Of a stretch of 64,000 nt of DNA, positions 1 to 11,993 are shown piece by piece. Within the stretch, counting starts at the first letter, position 1; every line of letters begins with the position of its first letter. The DNA is from Muricea muricata (lineage: Eukaryota > Cnidaria > Anthozoa > Malacalcyonacea > Plexauridae): contig OY979723.1 of assembly GCA_963855995.1 (NCBI GenBank), forward strand, positions 9,987,013-10,051,012. The letters run 5' to 3'. Made by a program: the position numbers and the translations under genes. The notes beneath the pieces were generated by a model, which worked only from the letters and a program-made list of their open reading frames with translations, did not search any database and was not told the DNA's origin.

Positions 1-1069
1 TTATTGCTTTGATTATGTGTTTGCTTTTCATTCAAGTTATCATCACCATAAATGGAGACATAAATGTCAGTATACGTGTTGCTTATACTATCCCACATCA
101 TTCCGGAACAAGTTGGTGGCAAAATCTGTATCTATGTTTATTAAAGTGATGGAGCAAAAGTCAACATCGTTTCCTTAGTGACTAGGCTAGTTAGGTTTCT
201 GCAGTCATTACAGTAGGATATAATTTTGCTTGGGCAAATTTTAAACTTTTGATCAATCAATTTTGATCAGCTCCCAATTCACTAATTACACAAGTTCCCA
301 ATATACTGTAGTTAGAAAAACCCCCACTAAGACAGTATGAAAAACATGACAAAACTACTGGTATGTACAATCATAGAGTTCTTTGAGCACAGACAACTTA
401 TTAGTCTTCCTGAATCACCAAATATTCTCGTGCATGCATATGATCTCATTTATAAATATAGGCCTTTTCCAGTACGTGGCTGGCGACGTCTGTTAATAGT
501 TGTCTGTAATTACAGATTGTGTGGAAATCCTTTCTAAATTTGAATATCACTTCGAGTTGCCGACGTCGATTTAGATTCCGTAGACAGTCAATACAGCATC
601 TTTAATGGTCGGTAAAACTAATAGATTTGCGTTTTAAAATTTTGAATAATCAAATCCCTGACCCAAACCCTGAACCTAACGCATACTAAAATCGTATAAA
701 AGTGAAATAAGTTAAGAAAAAAACTTTGACGAACTTTAAAAATAAAAAAGCCACAGCTGGGATGCGTTGCCGACATGGACTGTGTGAGAATTGGCTAGAG
801 TACGAGCTAATAATCGCTATAACCTGTATTTTAAATGTAGTCCCCTCCGCAAGCATCTTTGATGGTATTGAATTTTTATTTTGTATAAAATGTACAGCTA
901 ACCCAATACCCCTAGATAAGTAACATGAAGCGAAAAAATGTAAAAAGTTTTAAATAGAAATTTCCTCTATATACTCAGCATTAAACTAGTTCAGGTTTGT
1001 AAAGGATCACGGTCGAATCGATATACCGCCATTTTGTTAACAGGCAGCTTTAACAGACAGCATGTTAAC
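1..1069. other. No gene recognised
   Basis: AT-rich sequence with only short open frames (the longest about 66 codons) that show no domain, signal peptide or consistent splice pairing. I see no RNA gene here. Confidence 0.5.
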
Positions 1070-1182
1070 TTTCATGTCGCGCAATAATACAGTCCCGAAA
1101 CGAGAACGACCAATCAAATTTGTCGTTTTTACAAGAACGCGCAATCGATTGTTTTCGTGACTGTATTATTGCGTGATATGAA
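1070..1182. repeat. Short inverted repeat, hairpin element
   Basis: Two arms of about 24 bases (roughly 1071-1094 and 1158-1181) are reverse complements apart from one or two changes. Both contain the core GCAATAATACAGTC. The loop is about 60 bases. It has the form of a small palindromic MITE, but I found no clear target duplication. Confidence 0.6.
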
Positions 1183-2370
1183 AGCCATAACCTTTACTGG
1201 CATAACCAGATTTTTGCTGTTTTTAGTTTGCTATTTTTCACGTCATATTCTTGCGGCATTATTAGATTCGCAGTCGCGACAATAACCGGTGGTTTCTGGT
1301 TTCACAACAGTCAAAATGGAAACGATATGACTGTATAAACTCTCGTCGGATGAAATGTCTAGTTTTTGTTCAAAGACGAGGTTCATGGTTGTTTTTTATT
1401 AAATTTTTTGAACAAGTCAAAAACGCTTTGAAATAATTCAGGGTGAAAACGCTCGGAAACAAGAACAACATAAATTGGCAACGAAATTTGTGAAGAATAT
1501 TCAGGAAAAAAAGAATGTGCTTCGACTTGATGATTTGCTTCTTGTGTATGCATATGAAATGATAAGTTTTCCTTATAATCTTCTGCATTTGCATTAGTCC
1601 TGCAGAGTAAAATAACCAGGGAATAATGCATCCTACCACCATGTGAGAAAATAGACAACAATATAATAAAAACAGATGGTGCTCCTTGCTAAACTTCGCT
1701 AATCACGTCCAATTACTGTGATAGGATTAGGTATATTACCGTACGTAAAGTAGATTCTCGTAAAGTAGTTTTTGCTCTTGAAATAATGTCATCAATGACA
1801 TTACGCCCGTTTTGAAGGATGGAAAAACAAGGAAATGCATGCATTGCTTGTTTATATCTCGATGTGAAACTTAGTGGGGTGATCGATTTTTTACGAGAGA
1901 CGGAACGTTCTGGTTCTGCGATATCGCTTTGTATTCAAACCATTAAAAAGTCACGTGCATCATTTCAGCACATCAAATCATGGGAAAATACTTTCCGCGG
2001 CCGCAAACAAAAAAGGCGTTGGTAAGACTTGTTCTAGATAGTGGTCTAGGGTCCAGGCCAAGCAAGTACCCTTCAGAAACTCAAGAGGTTAAGTGGCCTT
2101 TCCCAGCCGGGACGTGATCAACATGTTAATTTGATCAGTGTTTCATTACATCCTTAACAAAGATCTCTTAAAGGTTCATCCAAGTGTGAATATTGTGTAG
2201 GGGCCTTTCTGCAGTTATAACATGGTGGGCATTTTAATTTGATGTTTGTTTGCTGCTAGACTACGCCGTCGACAAAGATCTCTTTATCATACATTACGTA
2301 TTAGCAATATTAACTTATTGAGTACTGGAAAAAACTTTGAAAATCTAGACCATATATTACGGGAACCATT
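1183..2370. other. No gene recognised
   Basis: Only short frames are open. The stretch near 1383-1660 resembles a piece at about 40,080-40,145 in the opposite sense (both contain sequence related to TTTCCGAGCGTTTTCACCCT), so part of it is probably a dispersed repeat. Confidence 0.4.
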
Positions 2371-2531
2371 TGATAAAATACAATACAATGGAAACTCCGA
2401 AAATTGCTAACACGATAAATTATATTTCTACGTTTCGACTAATCTTTAGTCATCATTCCTGATGATTACTAAAGAATAGTCGAAACGTAGAAATAAAATT
2501 TATCATGTAGTTTCCGTTTTATTGTATTTTT
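2371..2531. repeat. Palindromic repeat with hammerhead-like core
   Basis: An inverted repeat of about 160 bases. The outer arms carry ACAATACAATGGAAACTC and its complement, and the inner arms carry TTTCTACGTTTCGACTA and its complement. On the + strand, 2459-2487 reads CTGATGA, then a short stem closed by AAGAA, then GAAAC, which resembles the conserved core of a type I hammerhead ribozyme. A relative lies at 14,231-14,402. Hammerhead motifs of this kind are known from Penelope-like retroelements. Here the first base pair of stem II is damaged, so activity is doubtful. Confidence 0.6.
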
Positions 2532-5360
2532 GACCATATATAGTACAATATATAGAATACATGAATTTGCCGCCGAATTCTACTTACGGGTTTTGCTAGA
2601 ATCCATAGATATGACGTTTTCCATATAGTATACGTGGAATATACAATTATGGTATACCAACTGAAGCTATACCATTCTCAATAAAGGTCCATATACCAAT
2701 GTCCAAACTATATATGGATATGAAAATTTTTAAAGCTACAAATTGTCTATAACAGGAAATTTTGCCAACATTTTCTTAATTGCATTGCAAAGATAATTTA
2801 AAATCACAATATCACGTTTTTAGAACTTTTGGAACCCTCTTAATTTTTTAGCCGAAATATTCAACTTCATTCCGGATATGAAAGTACATGACGAGTGCCA
2901 AAAATATGTTGCTTTTTTTTGTTGCATACAAGTGACAACAGTAGAAAATACCCAAAACTGCACTTGTACCTGACGTGTAAAAGCTGTGTTTAGCCACCAG
3001 CTTTTTCGTTTATTTGCCAATGGTTTATAAATAAGCTTGTAATAAAAATAATGATGTGACAAGGTGTGTTATACTGCTTTTGACTTGCAGGGTTATAAAC
3101 CTTGTATATTAGAGTTATAAACTGAAGAAGTTACAACTATAATATGAATATGGTTTTTCATATCTCTGGGGATGGTTCTGAAACCGTTCATTCTAGCAAA
3201 CAGGAATTTTACGTTGTTTGGCTCATCACAAAGTATAACTGGAATTTGTAGACACTAATAATGTGTAGCTAAATTCCTGTTTCCTATATAGATACACTGC
3301 CTGATCACGATTTATGCATAAGCTACGTGTGTACCACGATTCTAGAAGCGACTGTAAAATCCTTTAAAGAGATATCCTTGGAATAAATGAAATACTTCAT
3401 TAGCTGAAAAGCATTTTTGTTACAATAGGCACCTCGACTTACGAATCCAAAGTTAGTTTTAAGTTTATAGACTATTATAAAACTCATCATTAATTCACGA
3501 AGAAAGCACAAAGGAAATCACAACCGTAACACAGGTTTTAAATCGGTTAAAGATTTTCGTTGGTTAATATGAACTTTACACTTCCGCTCGAGTTTTGAAA
3601 TCGGACAGAGGTCGTCTGCTCGTCTTAGCACATAAAGAATATAATATATCGTTCACACGCACACTTCACACAAAAACACGTCCTTTTGACCTTTTCCGCA
3701 ATATTATACCTCAATTAATTGAAGTTTCTTCTCTTCTGAAGTAACACGAGGCGACCAGCTACCAACCGCAAGATTCACACGAACAACGTGATAACAACTA
3801 TATTTTTTATCATCTTTCAACAGACTGTCTATTCCGAGAATTAGGGAAATACCAAATACATGTAGAAATATTTCCCTCAAAAGTGTCAAATTAAAATCTG
3901 TGGGACTAAATTCTGATTTTTATGGATCAAATCTTTGCGCCAGTTTATGAAAACTTTCACCACCTAAACGTCGTCGTATTTATCTATCCTGGGGCCGGTT
4001 GTAGCTTTAAAAGGAGTTTAGCTTAAGACATTTAGTTACACACGGCTAAAAATGACGACCTAATTTTTTGACAGATGACCTAATTTTTTGCCTTGTAGTT
4101 ACTTGCCTTGCCGTGTTGACATGCAAACGAATGACCCAGCCCAGTCCATGAACGAAAAGATATTAAAAGAAAAATGGAAAAAAGCAAATATTGATTGAGC
4201 TTTGTAATAGTTTTCTATTTAAGGTCAAACGTGTTTGTAGGTTTCGCCATGTTTCAATGATTATCAGTTTAATTGTAGCTTTCGATCTGCAGAGTCGGTC
4301 TTCTTATTCTCGAACGCACTTTTACTCTGTAATTAATTTCTGAGTAGTATACTGACCGAAAGCTAAGAAATCAATCAATAATAAACGTGTTGGCCTTGCG
4401 TTTTGCATTTTTCATGCTGTCAAGTAAAATCTATATCAAACTGTGTGCGTCGACTGTTTCACAAGCCAAAATAACGTTTTAAATTCAAAATATTTTCAGA
4501 CTACGTGATTGTGAGAGCAGGTTGTGTGGGCTGCGCACGTGCTGCCGTGCTGCATGACATTATTTCCTGGGATATCTTCCTCTGTATGGTAAAATAGGAT
4601 ATGCCAACTCAGAATTACAGGCGACACGTCCAACCATGTGAGCTGGCTTTTATTATTATTTATTTCCGAACGTTGTTAACTACAATTAAAGCAATCTCTG
4701 CCTACTAAAGTCAAACAATGACTTGACACTCCTAGCTACGACAAAATAGTGATCAACTGCGTGGGGTTTAAGTATAGGAATATAGCTATATACGCTTATA
4801 CTAAACTATGCATTTTAACAATCATAAAAAAGGCGAAAAAGGAAGTGAAACACTTTGGACCAGACGCGGGGGCGTTTCGAAACTAAATGTCAGTTTGCAT
4901 TAAAATCGGAATACATTGAAGTAGCCACTTTGAATAAACTCCAGCAGACATAATCAACCCTAGCCAAAAAAAAATCGCGGATGTCGATTTAACCAGAATG
5001 CATTGCGGCCTGAAATCATTTAAAAGGCAAATTAACGTCTTTTGAAAAACAGACAGAAGCTTGTTTCCACACGTGTGTTGAAATTTCAATCCATTAGCTC
5101 TACTCCTTTCCTTCTTTTTCCTTCTTTTTCCTGCTTTTCTTACTTGATACCCGCAATGAATTCTGGTAAAATCGACATACCGCCATCTTTTTTGATGATT
5201 TCTTGCCAGCAATATTGCGATGAAATGTTGTAAATTGATGTGGAAGTTGCTCAAAGGAAATTGTAAGCGTTGTATTCGTGCTCAAACTTTGCTCTGGTTT
5301 TTAACATTGTTATCTGTAAGCATACTGTAATATACGGCATATTATGTACTTGAAGTAATA
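2532..5360. other. No gene recognised; degraded repeats
   Basis: Many short frames but none with a recognisable product. A degraded palindrome lies at about 4980-5210, with arms around the AACCAGAATGCATTGCGG motif and its complement; a similar unit is at about 16,280-16,450. Otherwise I see nothing specific. Confidence 0.4.
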
Positions 5361-5479
5361 GTTCAAATACGAGACATAGGACTTCACCGGGATTTCAAGT
5401 ACGAGGAGTTCGTTCGCCGAGTGGAACGGACTCCGAGTACTTGAAATCCCGGTAAAGTCCTCTGTCGAGTATTTGAACT
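5361..5479. repeat. Inverted repeat with 42-base arms
   Basis: Arms at about 5361-5402 and 5437-5479 are near-perfect reverse complements (core TACTTGAAATCCCGGTRAAGTCC) around a 35-base loop. This is a small foldback element. It is followed at 5515-5580 by three imperfect copies of a unit containing TTTCAAACTACTAGTAG. Confidence 0.65.
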
Positions 5480-5579
5480 GACTTCTCAAACTCATCAATT
5501 ATGCAATTCAAAGTACTAGTACCTTGAAAAATTTCAAACTACTAGTAGGTTGAAAAATTTCAAACTACTGGTAGTTTGA

Positions 5580-6767
5580 AAACGAATACTTAATCAGCCT
5601 CGCTGTCCCCTGAGACATTTCAAATCCGCCACCTGCTTTTAAGACACTTTTCCTCTAGTTTTAAAACACTAATTAAATATGTATTTCTTTTGAATTTCCT
5701 TCTTGATTATTAATGAGTTTGAGAAATTCATTTTGAACGCTGCTTAGCTTAGTGGTGTAACTACAATGGGTGCAGGCCAGGTGACCCATAACTATATAGT
5801 AAATGGAAACTACTTCAGTTAGTGGCTACAAGACAGAAACGAATTGTCATCGACATTTCTAAGGGATGAAAATGTAATAATGTTGTTTTGGGAAGATTAT
5901 GACACCGCAAACGTATCCTCCAATGGCAATGATGCGGCATTTAACATTAAATCATTTTTTTATCCCGGGAAATCATTCATTATTTTCTTATAAGTAGTTT
6001 GGAAAAAACCCCGTGACAGCTTATTTTATAGCTTCTATTAGACAGCCACTTGTCAAAGCGATTGCATTACCGTTTTGTTGTACACAACTGCAAATCATCT
6101 TTATCATCACCAATTATAAGTTTAGAAAACAATACAATTGCAAAAAATCTTCCTCATCACTTATAATAAGTTTAAAAACCGTCCCGGCAAAAACATCGTC
6201 AGAAGTTTGACAGCCACTTGACAATTAGCGTAGAACGGAAGTGATCACTTTTCTGGGGCAACAACAAAAATTCTGTGACGCGCGCGACTCGCGCAAATGT
6301 TTATTTGCAACACTTTTAAAGAAGGTCAGGTCTAGATCAGATTATTCAAATTTTTACTTTAAGTGGACAACAAACAACAGCAAAACTCAAATTCTTGCAC
6401 GTGCATCTCATCATCTCATTGACTTTCCACGACCGACTTTGAATTGCAAGCATACCTTTCTTTCGTCGCTCAATTAGTGTGGACTTACTGTGCAAACGTA
6501 TTGCGTTTGGCCAAGAATTGCTAACTTTCCTAAAACGTTGTATTGGTTAGTTAAGCGAGAATACAATGCACACGTGACGATGAAGGACCTTGTTCTGCAT
6601 AAATCAGAACAAAAATTCTAAAGAGTTACCTAACTTTCCCTTGTATTCTATGTAAGAACATAAATAGAAATTAATAAACTTTACATAAATGTTTTAACAT
6701 GGCAGAATGTATGCTTGAGTGTATATGCATGTGTAAGACCTTTAAACTGTTTACGCGATGCTAGCTG
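5580..6767. other. No gene recognised
   Basis: Short frames only, without domains or paired splice sites. I can assign no RNA gene or transposon end here. Confidence 0.4.
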
Positions 6768-6768
6768 T

Positions 6769-6925
6769 GTCAAACAATGAATTGCAATGTCAAACAATGA
6801 ATTGCAACGTCAAACAATGAATTTCAATGTCAAACAATGAATTGCAATGTCAAACAATGAATTGCAATGTCAAACAATAAATTGCAATGTCAAACAATGA
6901 ATTGCAATGTCAAACAAATTGCAAT
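6769..6925. repeat. 20-bp tandem repeat, about 8 copies
   Basis: The unit GTCAAACAATGAATTGCAAT repeats head to tail with one to two changes per copy (for example ATAA for ATGA at about 6878). The last copy is shortened. The uniform 20-bp period is visible directly. This is a minisatellite. Confidence 0.9.
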
Positions 6926-7952
6926 GCACTGCAATCTGGGAAACATGCACGGGAGATAAAACCTCCATCATTAATCTTAGTTTGTGTTTATTCAAAGCTG
7001 TGTGACGCAACTCTGACGCCTTTTCATTTTTGCGGTAAGTTCAGGCGCGATTTTCCATACATTTGATTGTTGTGGATTAACATTGAGTCTCCTTGGTGAC
7101 AAGCGCCAGACCAAAGATTCGTAACAACAAATCCGATTGTTTATATCATTAAAAAAATCGGTCGTGTGACTGACTGACCTTCTTAAAAGCGGATAAAAAT
7201 CTACGCCGAAGTTGTTAATCTCTTGTCTGCTAGCTCTAAAAACTGCAGGCAGCAGCATGTACCACCCACATGACATCGTAGTCACAAAGTCCTGAAGGAC
7301 GGTGGAGGGAGGGGGTTGTGGGAGGGGGTTCTATTCCCATTTTCTAGCCCAAATTTTGGCTAAATCCCATCCTCTAAATTTACGATATTTTGATAATCAC
7401 CATGCAAACCAATAAGGACTTATTACAGATATCCATTTTTCGACCCAAACTATTAATCAAATTCCTCATGAAATACAATTTACTTTGGTTTCAAAGTAGG
7501 CATGTTCCAATTGTGCTCGGCAACTTTTGAGCAACTTTTTGCGTCTGGAGCACTCAGTTTCCTCTTAGAGCAACTTCTTTCACATTCAAAACTTTAAAGG
7601 AGAAATGCTTACATGCCATAGGCAACTTTATTTTCTTCAACCTCAGTTGGGGTTTTACAAGCACAGTCGGGACCTGCCTAGCTATTTCAGGGTAGCATTT
7701 TGGGACGTTTGCTTTGCAATTAGATACTGAATCCGGTCCGTAAGCCGAATCAATGCGGTTGAACAAAAGCATAATATTATCTCTTTCATAATATTTCCTA
7801 TATACGGTCTCATGGTATGCAGTGCAGCATTTTCACAAACATGCAGGGGCGTAACTAAAGCGATCATTGGAGGGGGTCGGATATTCATATATATGTGTTC
7901 TGCCCATTGAACTCAATATAATTCTGCCATCTTTACAGCCAAATTGAAGGCC
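6926..7952. other. No gene recognised; half of a transposon end near 7848
   Basis: No supported coding frame. At 7848-7915 the sequence GGGGCGTAACTAAAGCGAT followed by GGATATTCATAT and TGTTCTGCCC resembles one half of the complete element at 56,621-56,801, so this is probably a truncated relative. Confidence 0.4.
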
Positions 7953-8449
7953 GCCATTGGCAGAGGCGTAGGAACGAATTAAAAGTTGGAGGGAACCATT
8001 TGCCATTTCCGGCGATTTTACAAAAAATGTGAATAATGTATAACGATTTCAAGAAAAAATGCATCAGTTGAAGTTTGGATATTGATTAGTGAATGTGAAT
8101 TTCTGATATCTATACTAAATGCTTATTGAAGTCAAATACTGATTTTATGGGTCCTATAACAATGTAATTAGATATTGACACGAGAACAGGGAAACTACCT
8201 GGTAAATCTTGGTGTATTCTTCCAGGGAAAAATGAAAATTTTTAGGCTCTAATTTCTAAGAACCAATCTGGGAACCAATCTAACATTCTAGCCATTCTAA
8301 CAGACTATCTAACACAACATTCACGTGATTAAAATCACGCCGGACGGATTTTTTTTTTTGGGGGGGGGCTTAGCCCCTCCTTAAAAAATTTTGGAGGGGC
8401 TCGAGCCCACCCAGTCCCCCCCCCCTGTTCCTACGCCACTGGCCATTGG
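7953..8449. mobile_element. Non-autonomous hAT-type DNA transposon with target duplication
   Basis: The element runs 7961-8441 (481 bp). Its ends are CAGAGGCGTAGGAAC and the complement of CAGTGGCGTAGGAAC. It is flanked by a perfect 8-bp direct repeat, GCCATTGG, at 7953-7960 and 8442-8449. An 8-bp target duplication with CAG-type terminal inverted repeats is the hallmark of hAT elements. No transposase frame is present, so it is a deletion derivative or MITE. Confidence 0.88.
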
Positions 8450-8812
8450 TAGACAGAGGCCGCAAAAGTCACCCATTTTCAAGCGGTGTTTTCAACCATA
8501 AAATACCGTCCCTTTAACTTAATTTCTCACTAAATTTCGAGTTTTATCCAATTTACACGAGTGTCGATATAACTGTATATCAATACGGAAAGGATGTTTT
8601 ATATTGCTTTGGTAAAATAGCACAAAAAGTATGTTATGTCAACCCGGCCCTTAACCAAGCACTTAACAAATGCCATATTTTAAATACAGAAATTCATACA
8701 TTCCTTTGCCGCTTTTTCGCTAAACAAGTTAATCTACATACATGCGCTATTGGTACCTGCTAATTTAAATTTAAGAGTTCGCATATTTTATGCACCCTGT
8801 GGTGCTGTAATA
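8450..8812. other. No gene recognised
   Basis: Short stretch between two transposon-like repeats, with no supported coding frame or other feature. Confidence 0.4.
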
Positions 8813-9052
8813 GAGCGGTTAAGATTGATGTTTACGGCAGACCGGTAACCGCAAACGCCAAACTTCAAGTCGGATTTGAAGGTAAGTTCTACAAGTTTTC
8901 GAAGGTTTCGACAAGTTTTTAGTCAATCCATTCTTCAATAATAATGCACAAATTATCCTAAATTTGGAACAGCTAACACTTCACCTGAAAATCCGACTTG
9001 AAGTTTGGCGTTTGCGGTTACCGGTCTGTCGTAAACATCAATCTTAACCTCT
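8813..9052. repeat. Inverted repeat with ~66-base arms
   Basis: Arms at about 8813-8878 and 8985-9052 are nearly perfect reverse complements, with the core GGTAACCGCAAACGCCAAAC. The spacer is about 100 bases. It has the form of a palindromic MITE. The short frame on the minus strand through it is simply translation of the arm. Confidence 0.8.
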
Positions 9053-11650
9053 CTAATGTCAATTGCCGTAAATGACCACGCGTAATCGAAACACGCTTCG
9101 CTAGAGACACGCGTGGGTGACGGAGACGAAAATAGAACATATTGGACATAAATAGCACATGTCATGACATCATTAGCCAGCAAAATAAAACTGTTAAGTC
9201 TCTATAGATTAAGCATGCATAAATGGCAACTTGGATGTTTCTTGTTCTGCGTGGTTGGTTTGCTCACGTCATGTACCAAGCTTATTTCTAGCACGTACAC
9301 AAGCAAGGTTTTATAAGAAAGTAAATATGAAGTCAAATAAATTGCGATTTTAAGAAAACTTTTGGCAAGATTGCCTTGGTTGGCAGAAATTTATAAAGAA
9401 GTTGCCCTGTAAATTTCAAGCAAAAAATGAAAATACGTTCTTCTCCAAATGACTTATAAAACGACAAAAACCATTTTTTTTTGTAATACATTTATATTGA
9501 AATTCGTGAGACAGCGAAATCGTCAGCGAAGTATACCGAGTTGCACATCTATGTTTATCCTTAATCTATGACTATGTCTCTAGTATATAGAAATTCATAT
9601 ACATTGCTCTTCGTAGCAATTCAAACATTGTATTTATATATTTTTCCCGCGTGCAGAGCAATATATAGTTTTTAGTTTCAAATCATTGGTAACTTCCAAT
9701 TTGAATTTGAAAGATCCATTATATTTCATGCATCCTGTAACAGATGTGTTTTAATCGCTGTAAAAGACAACGCGTAATCGAAATACCTTTCACGAGAAAG
9801 GCGGGGGTGTACAGGGACGAAAATAGAACGGTTAAAAACGGCACATTTCATGACATAAATACATATAATGGCAGGAAGTTAAAATTCTGCGTGGACATCA
9901 GCATCCCCGTTAACGTTTTAAAAGTGGGAGAGCTATTTTAATAGGAAAAAATGTTGGGCTAGGCAGAAACTAGTTCAATTTTCCAAGCAATCAGAATGAG
10001 AAGTATGCATGTCTCGGAAGTAACCGTTATGCTGCAAAAATCACATTCCTGTTTTAACAGAAAAATATTTGCTTCTAATTCCTGCCAAGACTATTTTTAT
10101 TTTTAAAAGACGTTTTTAAAATTAGATTGTGTTCCTACAGATTAATTTGAGACCAGTTCGGCGTGTAATCTCAAACAATAGTTTGGGGATTTTGAAGATC
10201 GGCTTTCACTATTATTATCCTTGATTTGACACTTCGCTACTTCTACAATCTTCAATAGCAAAAAATTAATGAAACACCTTAAGCAAACGCGTGAAATGTT
10301 ACAAATCCCTCTTCCCCCCGGACAATGTTGGTTGAACACTGTAATATATTGGTGTCGAGCTATTTCCAGATGAATTAGCAAGTAACATAGCGTGTTTTCT
10401 CAATTCGGGGATCAACATTGCAAGGGGGGAGGGGGCATAAAGACGAGCATTAATGAATAATTCTACGTGTATCATTAGTTTTTGCCAAGATTGTAGTTGA
10501 TAAAAATATGATTTTTGAGCGCGTTGATTTTGCGATCGTTAAGGTAGAAAATCAAGTTCAGTGTGTAAATTCTCTCACTCTTTTTAACAGAAAGAATACA
10601 CAGAGCCGTAAGAAAGAATAAGAGCCGAATGAATACATGAAGTCGAACGCGTGTAGATTGGAGTCTGTTGAGAGGAGGCGAAAGAATACAGAGTTATTGC
10701 GACAGTAAGGTTTGGATACAAGTGTAAAATGAGTCCGAGCCACCTTTTATCCTGGGAACTATATATGTACAGCTTTCTTTCCGTCTCTCGGAACTACCAC
10801 GTCTATCACAGTCGTTAACATCCAAGTCAAACGAGGATGAGTGTTTATGAGAATTGAATTACTCGTGCCTGAATGCTACACTGTTTTAGGGCTAAACTCT
10901 CGTCGACTTTCGTGAGCTGATTCACATTTTGAGCCACTTTCATCTCAAGTACAGTAAATTGTATACAGGACAAGTGATTTTCACGACCTACACAGCAGTG
11001 GCACCTTACTGGAGTGTGGTGAAGGGTATTTTCGTGAGCAATGATTGACTAATATCTGTTCGTGTGAAATGCTTGATTTTGGTGCAGTGAAATGTGATTT
11101 GTTCTATACCCTGAGGTGTCTTCTCAATGAAATAGCTCTGCAAAACGAAGATAATAGACGTCAAGCTCCTGAATTATGAGTTGATAATTGTTCAAATTGT
11201 TCAAATAAGAGTCTTTTCTAAGAGGCCTTTCAGAGGTCGATGAATATTGGAGGAACGTGATTAAGTCTAAAGGAACGTGATCTGTACAAAAACTGTCATG
11301 TAGATAAAACTTCAAGCTGCTTCTTTAAGATACGTGAATTGTGAAATTGCCTTTCTCCCCTGCTGTGAAACGTGATCCACTCCCCCCCCTCCTTTACCAC
11401 CCTCTCACTAGTAAAATTCATTTTCGTCCATTGGGGAAAGGGAGCAACAATGAATTTCACTAATGACCATAGTGAGAGAAAATGTCGTTGGATACGTAAC
11501 ATAATTACTGTCGATACACCCATTTATTTAGTAACACTTTCTACAATAGAAATAGTTATGTATGACTTTCTACCTTCTACGAAATATTCGGAGATAATCT
11601 TGTTTTTCAATGTTGGCGTTCAATGCTGTTTCAAACAACCGTGAGTACTA
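9053..11650. other. No gene recognised
   Basis: Several short frames (60-90 codons) on both strands, none with a recognisable product or coherent splice sites. A small imperfect hairpin lies around 11,400-11,480. Nothing else supportable. Confidence 0.4.
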
Positions 11651-11752
11651 GCGGGTGTTAGATTTTAGAGAGGAGAAAGCGCGGGTGGTTTAAAACTCGC
11701 GGGTAAGACTCAAACCACCCGCGCTTTCTCCTCCCTAAAATCTAACACCCGC
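11651..11752. repeat. 102-bp palindromic element
   Basis: Begins GCGGGTGTTAGATTTTAG and ends with its complement. The inner arms contain GAGAAAGCGCGGGTGGTTT and its complement. It lies about 240 bases beyond the stop codon of the RBM17 gene, so it may fall in that gene's 3' flank or UTR. Confidence 0.8.
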
Positions 11753-11993
11753 AAGTACAGCATAAAAGCGCCGTGGAGGAGGTAGAGCCTGAAATGCCTG
11801 TTTATTTTTTCCGTGTATTGCCAAGCGGTAAGAAAGTTAGTCCACGCCACTTCGAAGTGTTAGTACACTTCAAATTCAATTTCAACCAACTCTTATCTTC
11901 GTTTGACCTGACACGAAAGTTAAGAAAACTTTTCGGCAAACTCTCGCTTCTCAACTCTCGTCCTCGTTTGTCCGCTAGCTACTGTACACAAGA

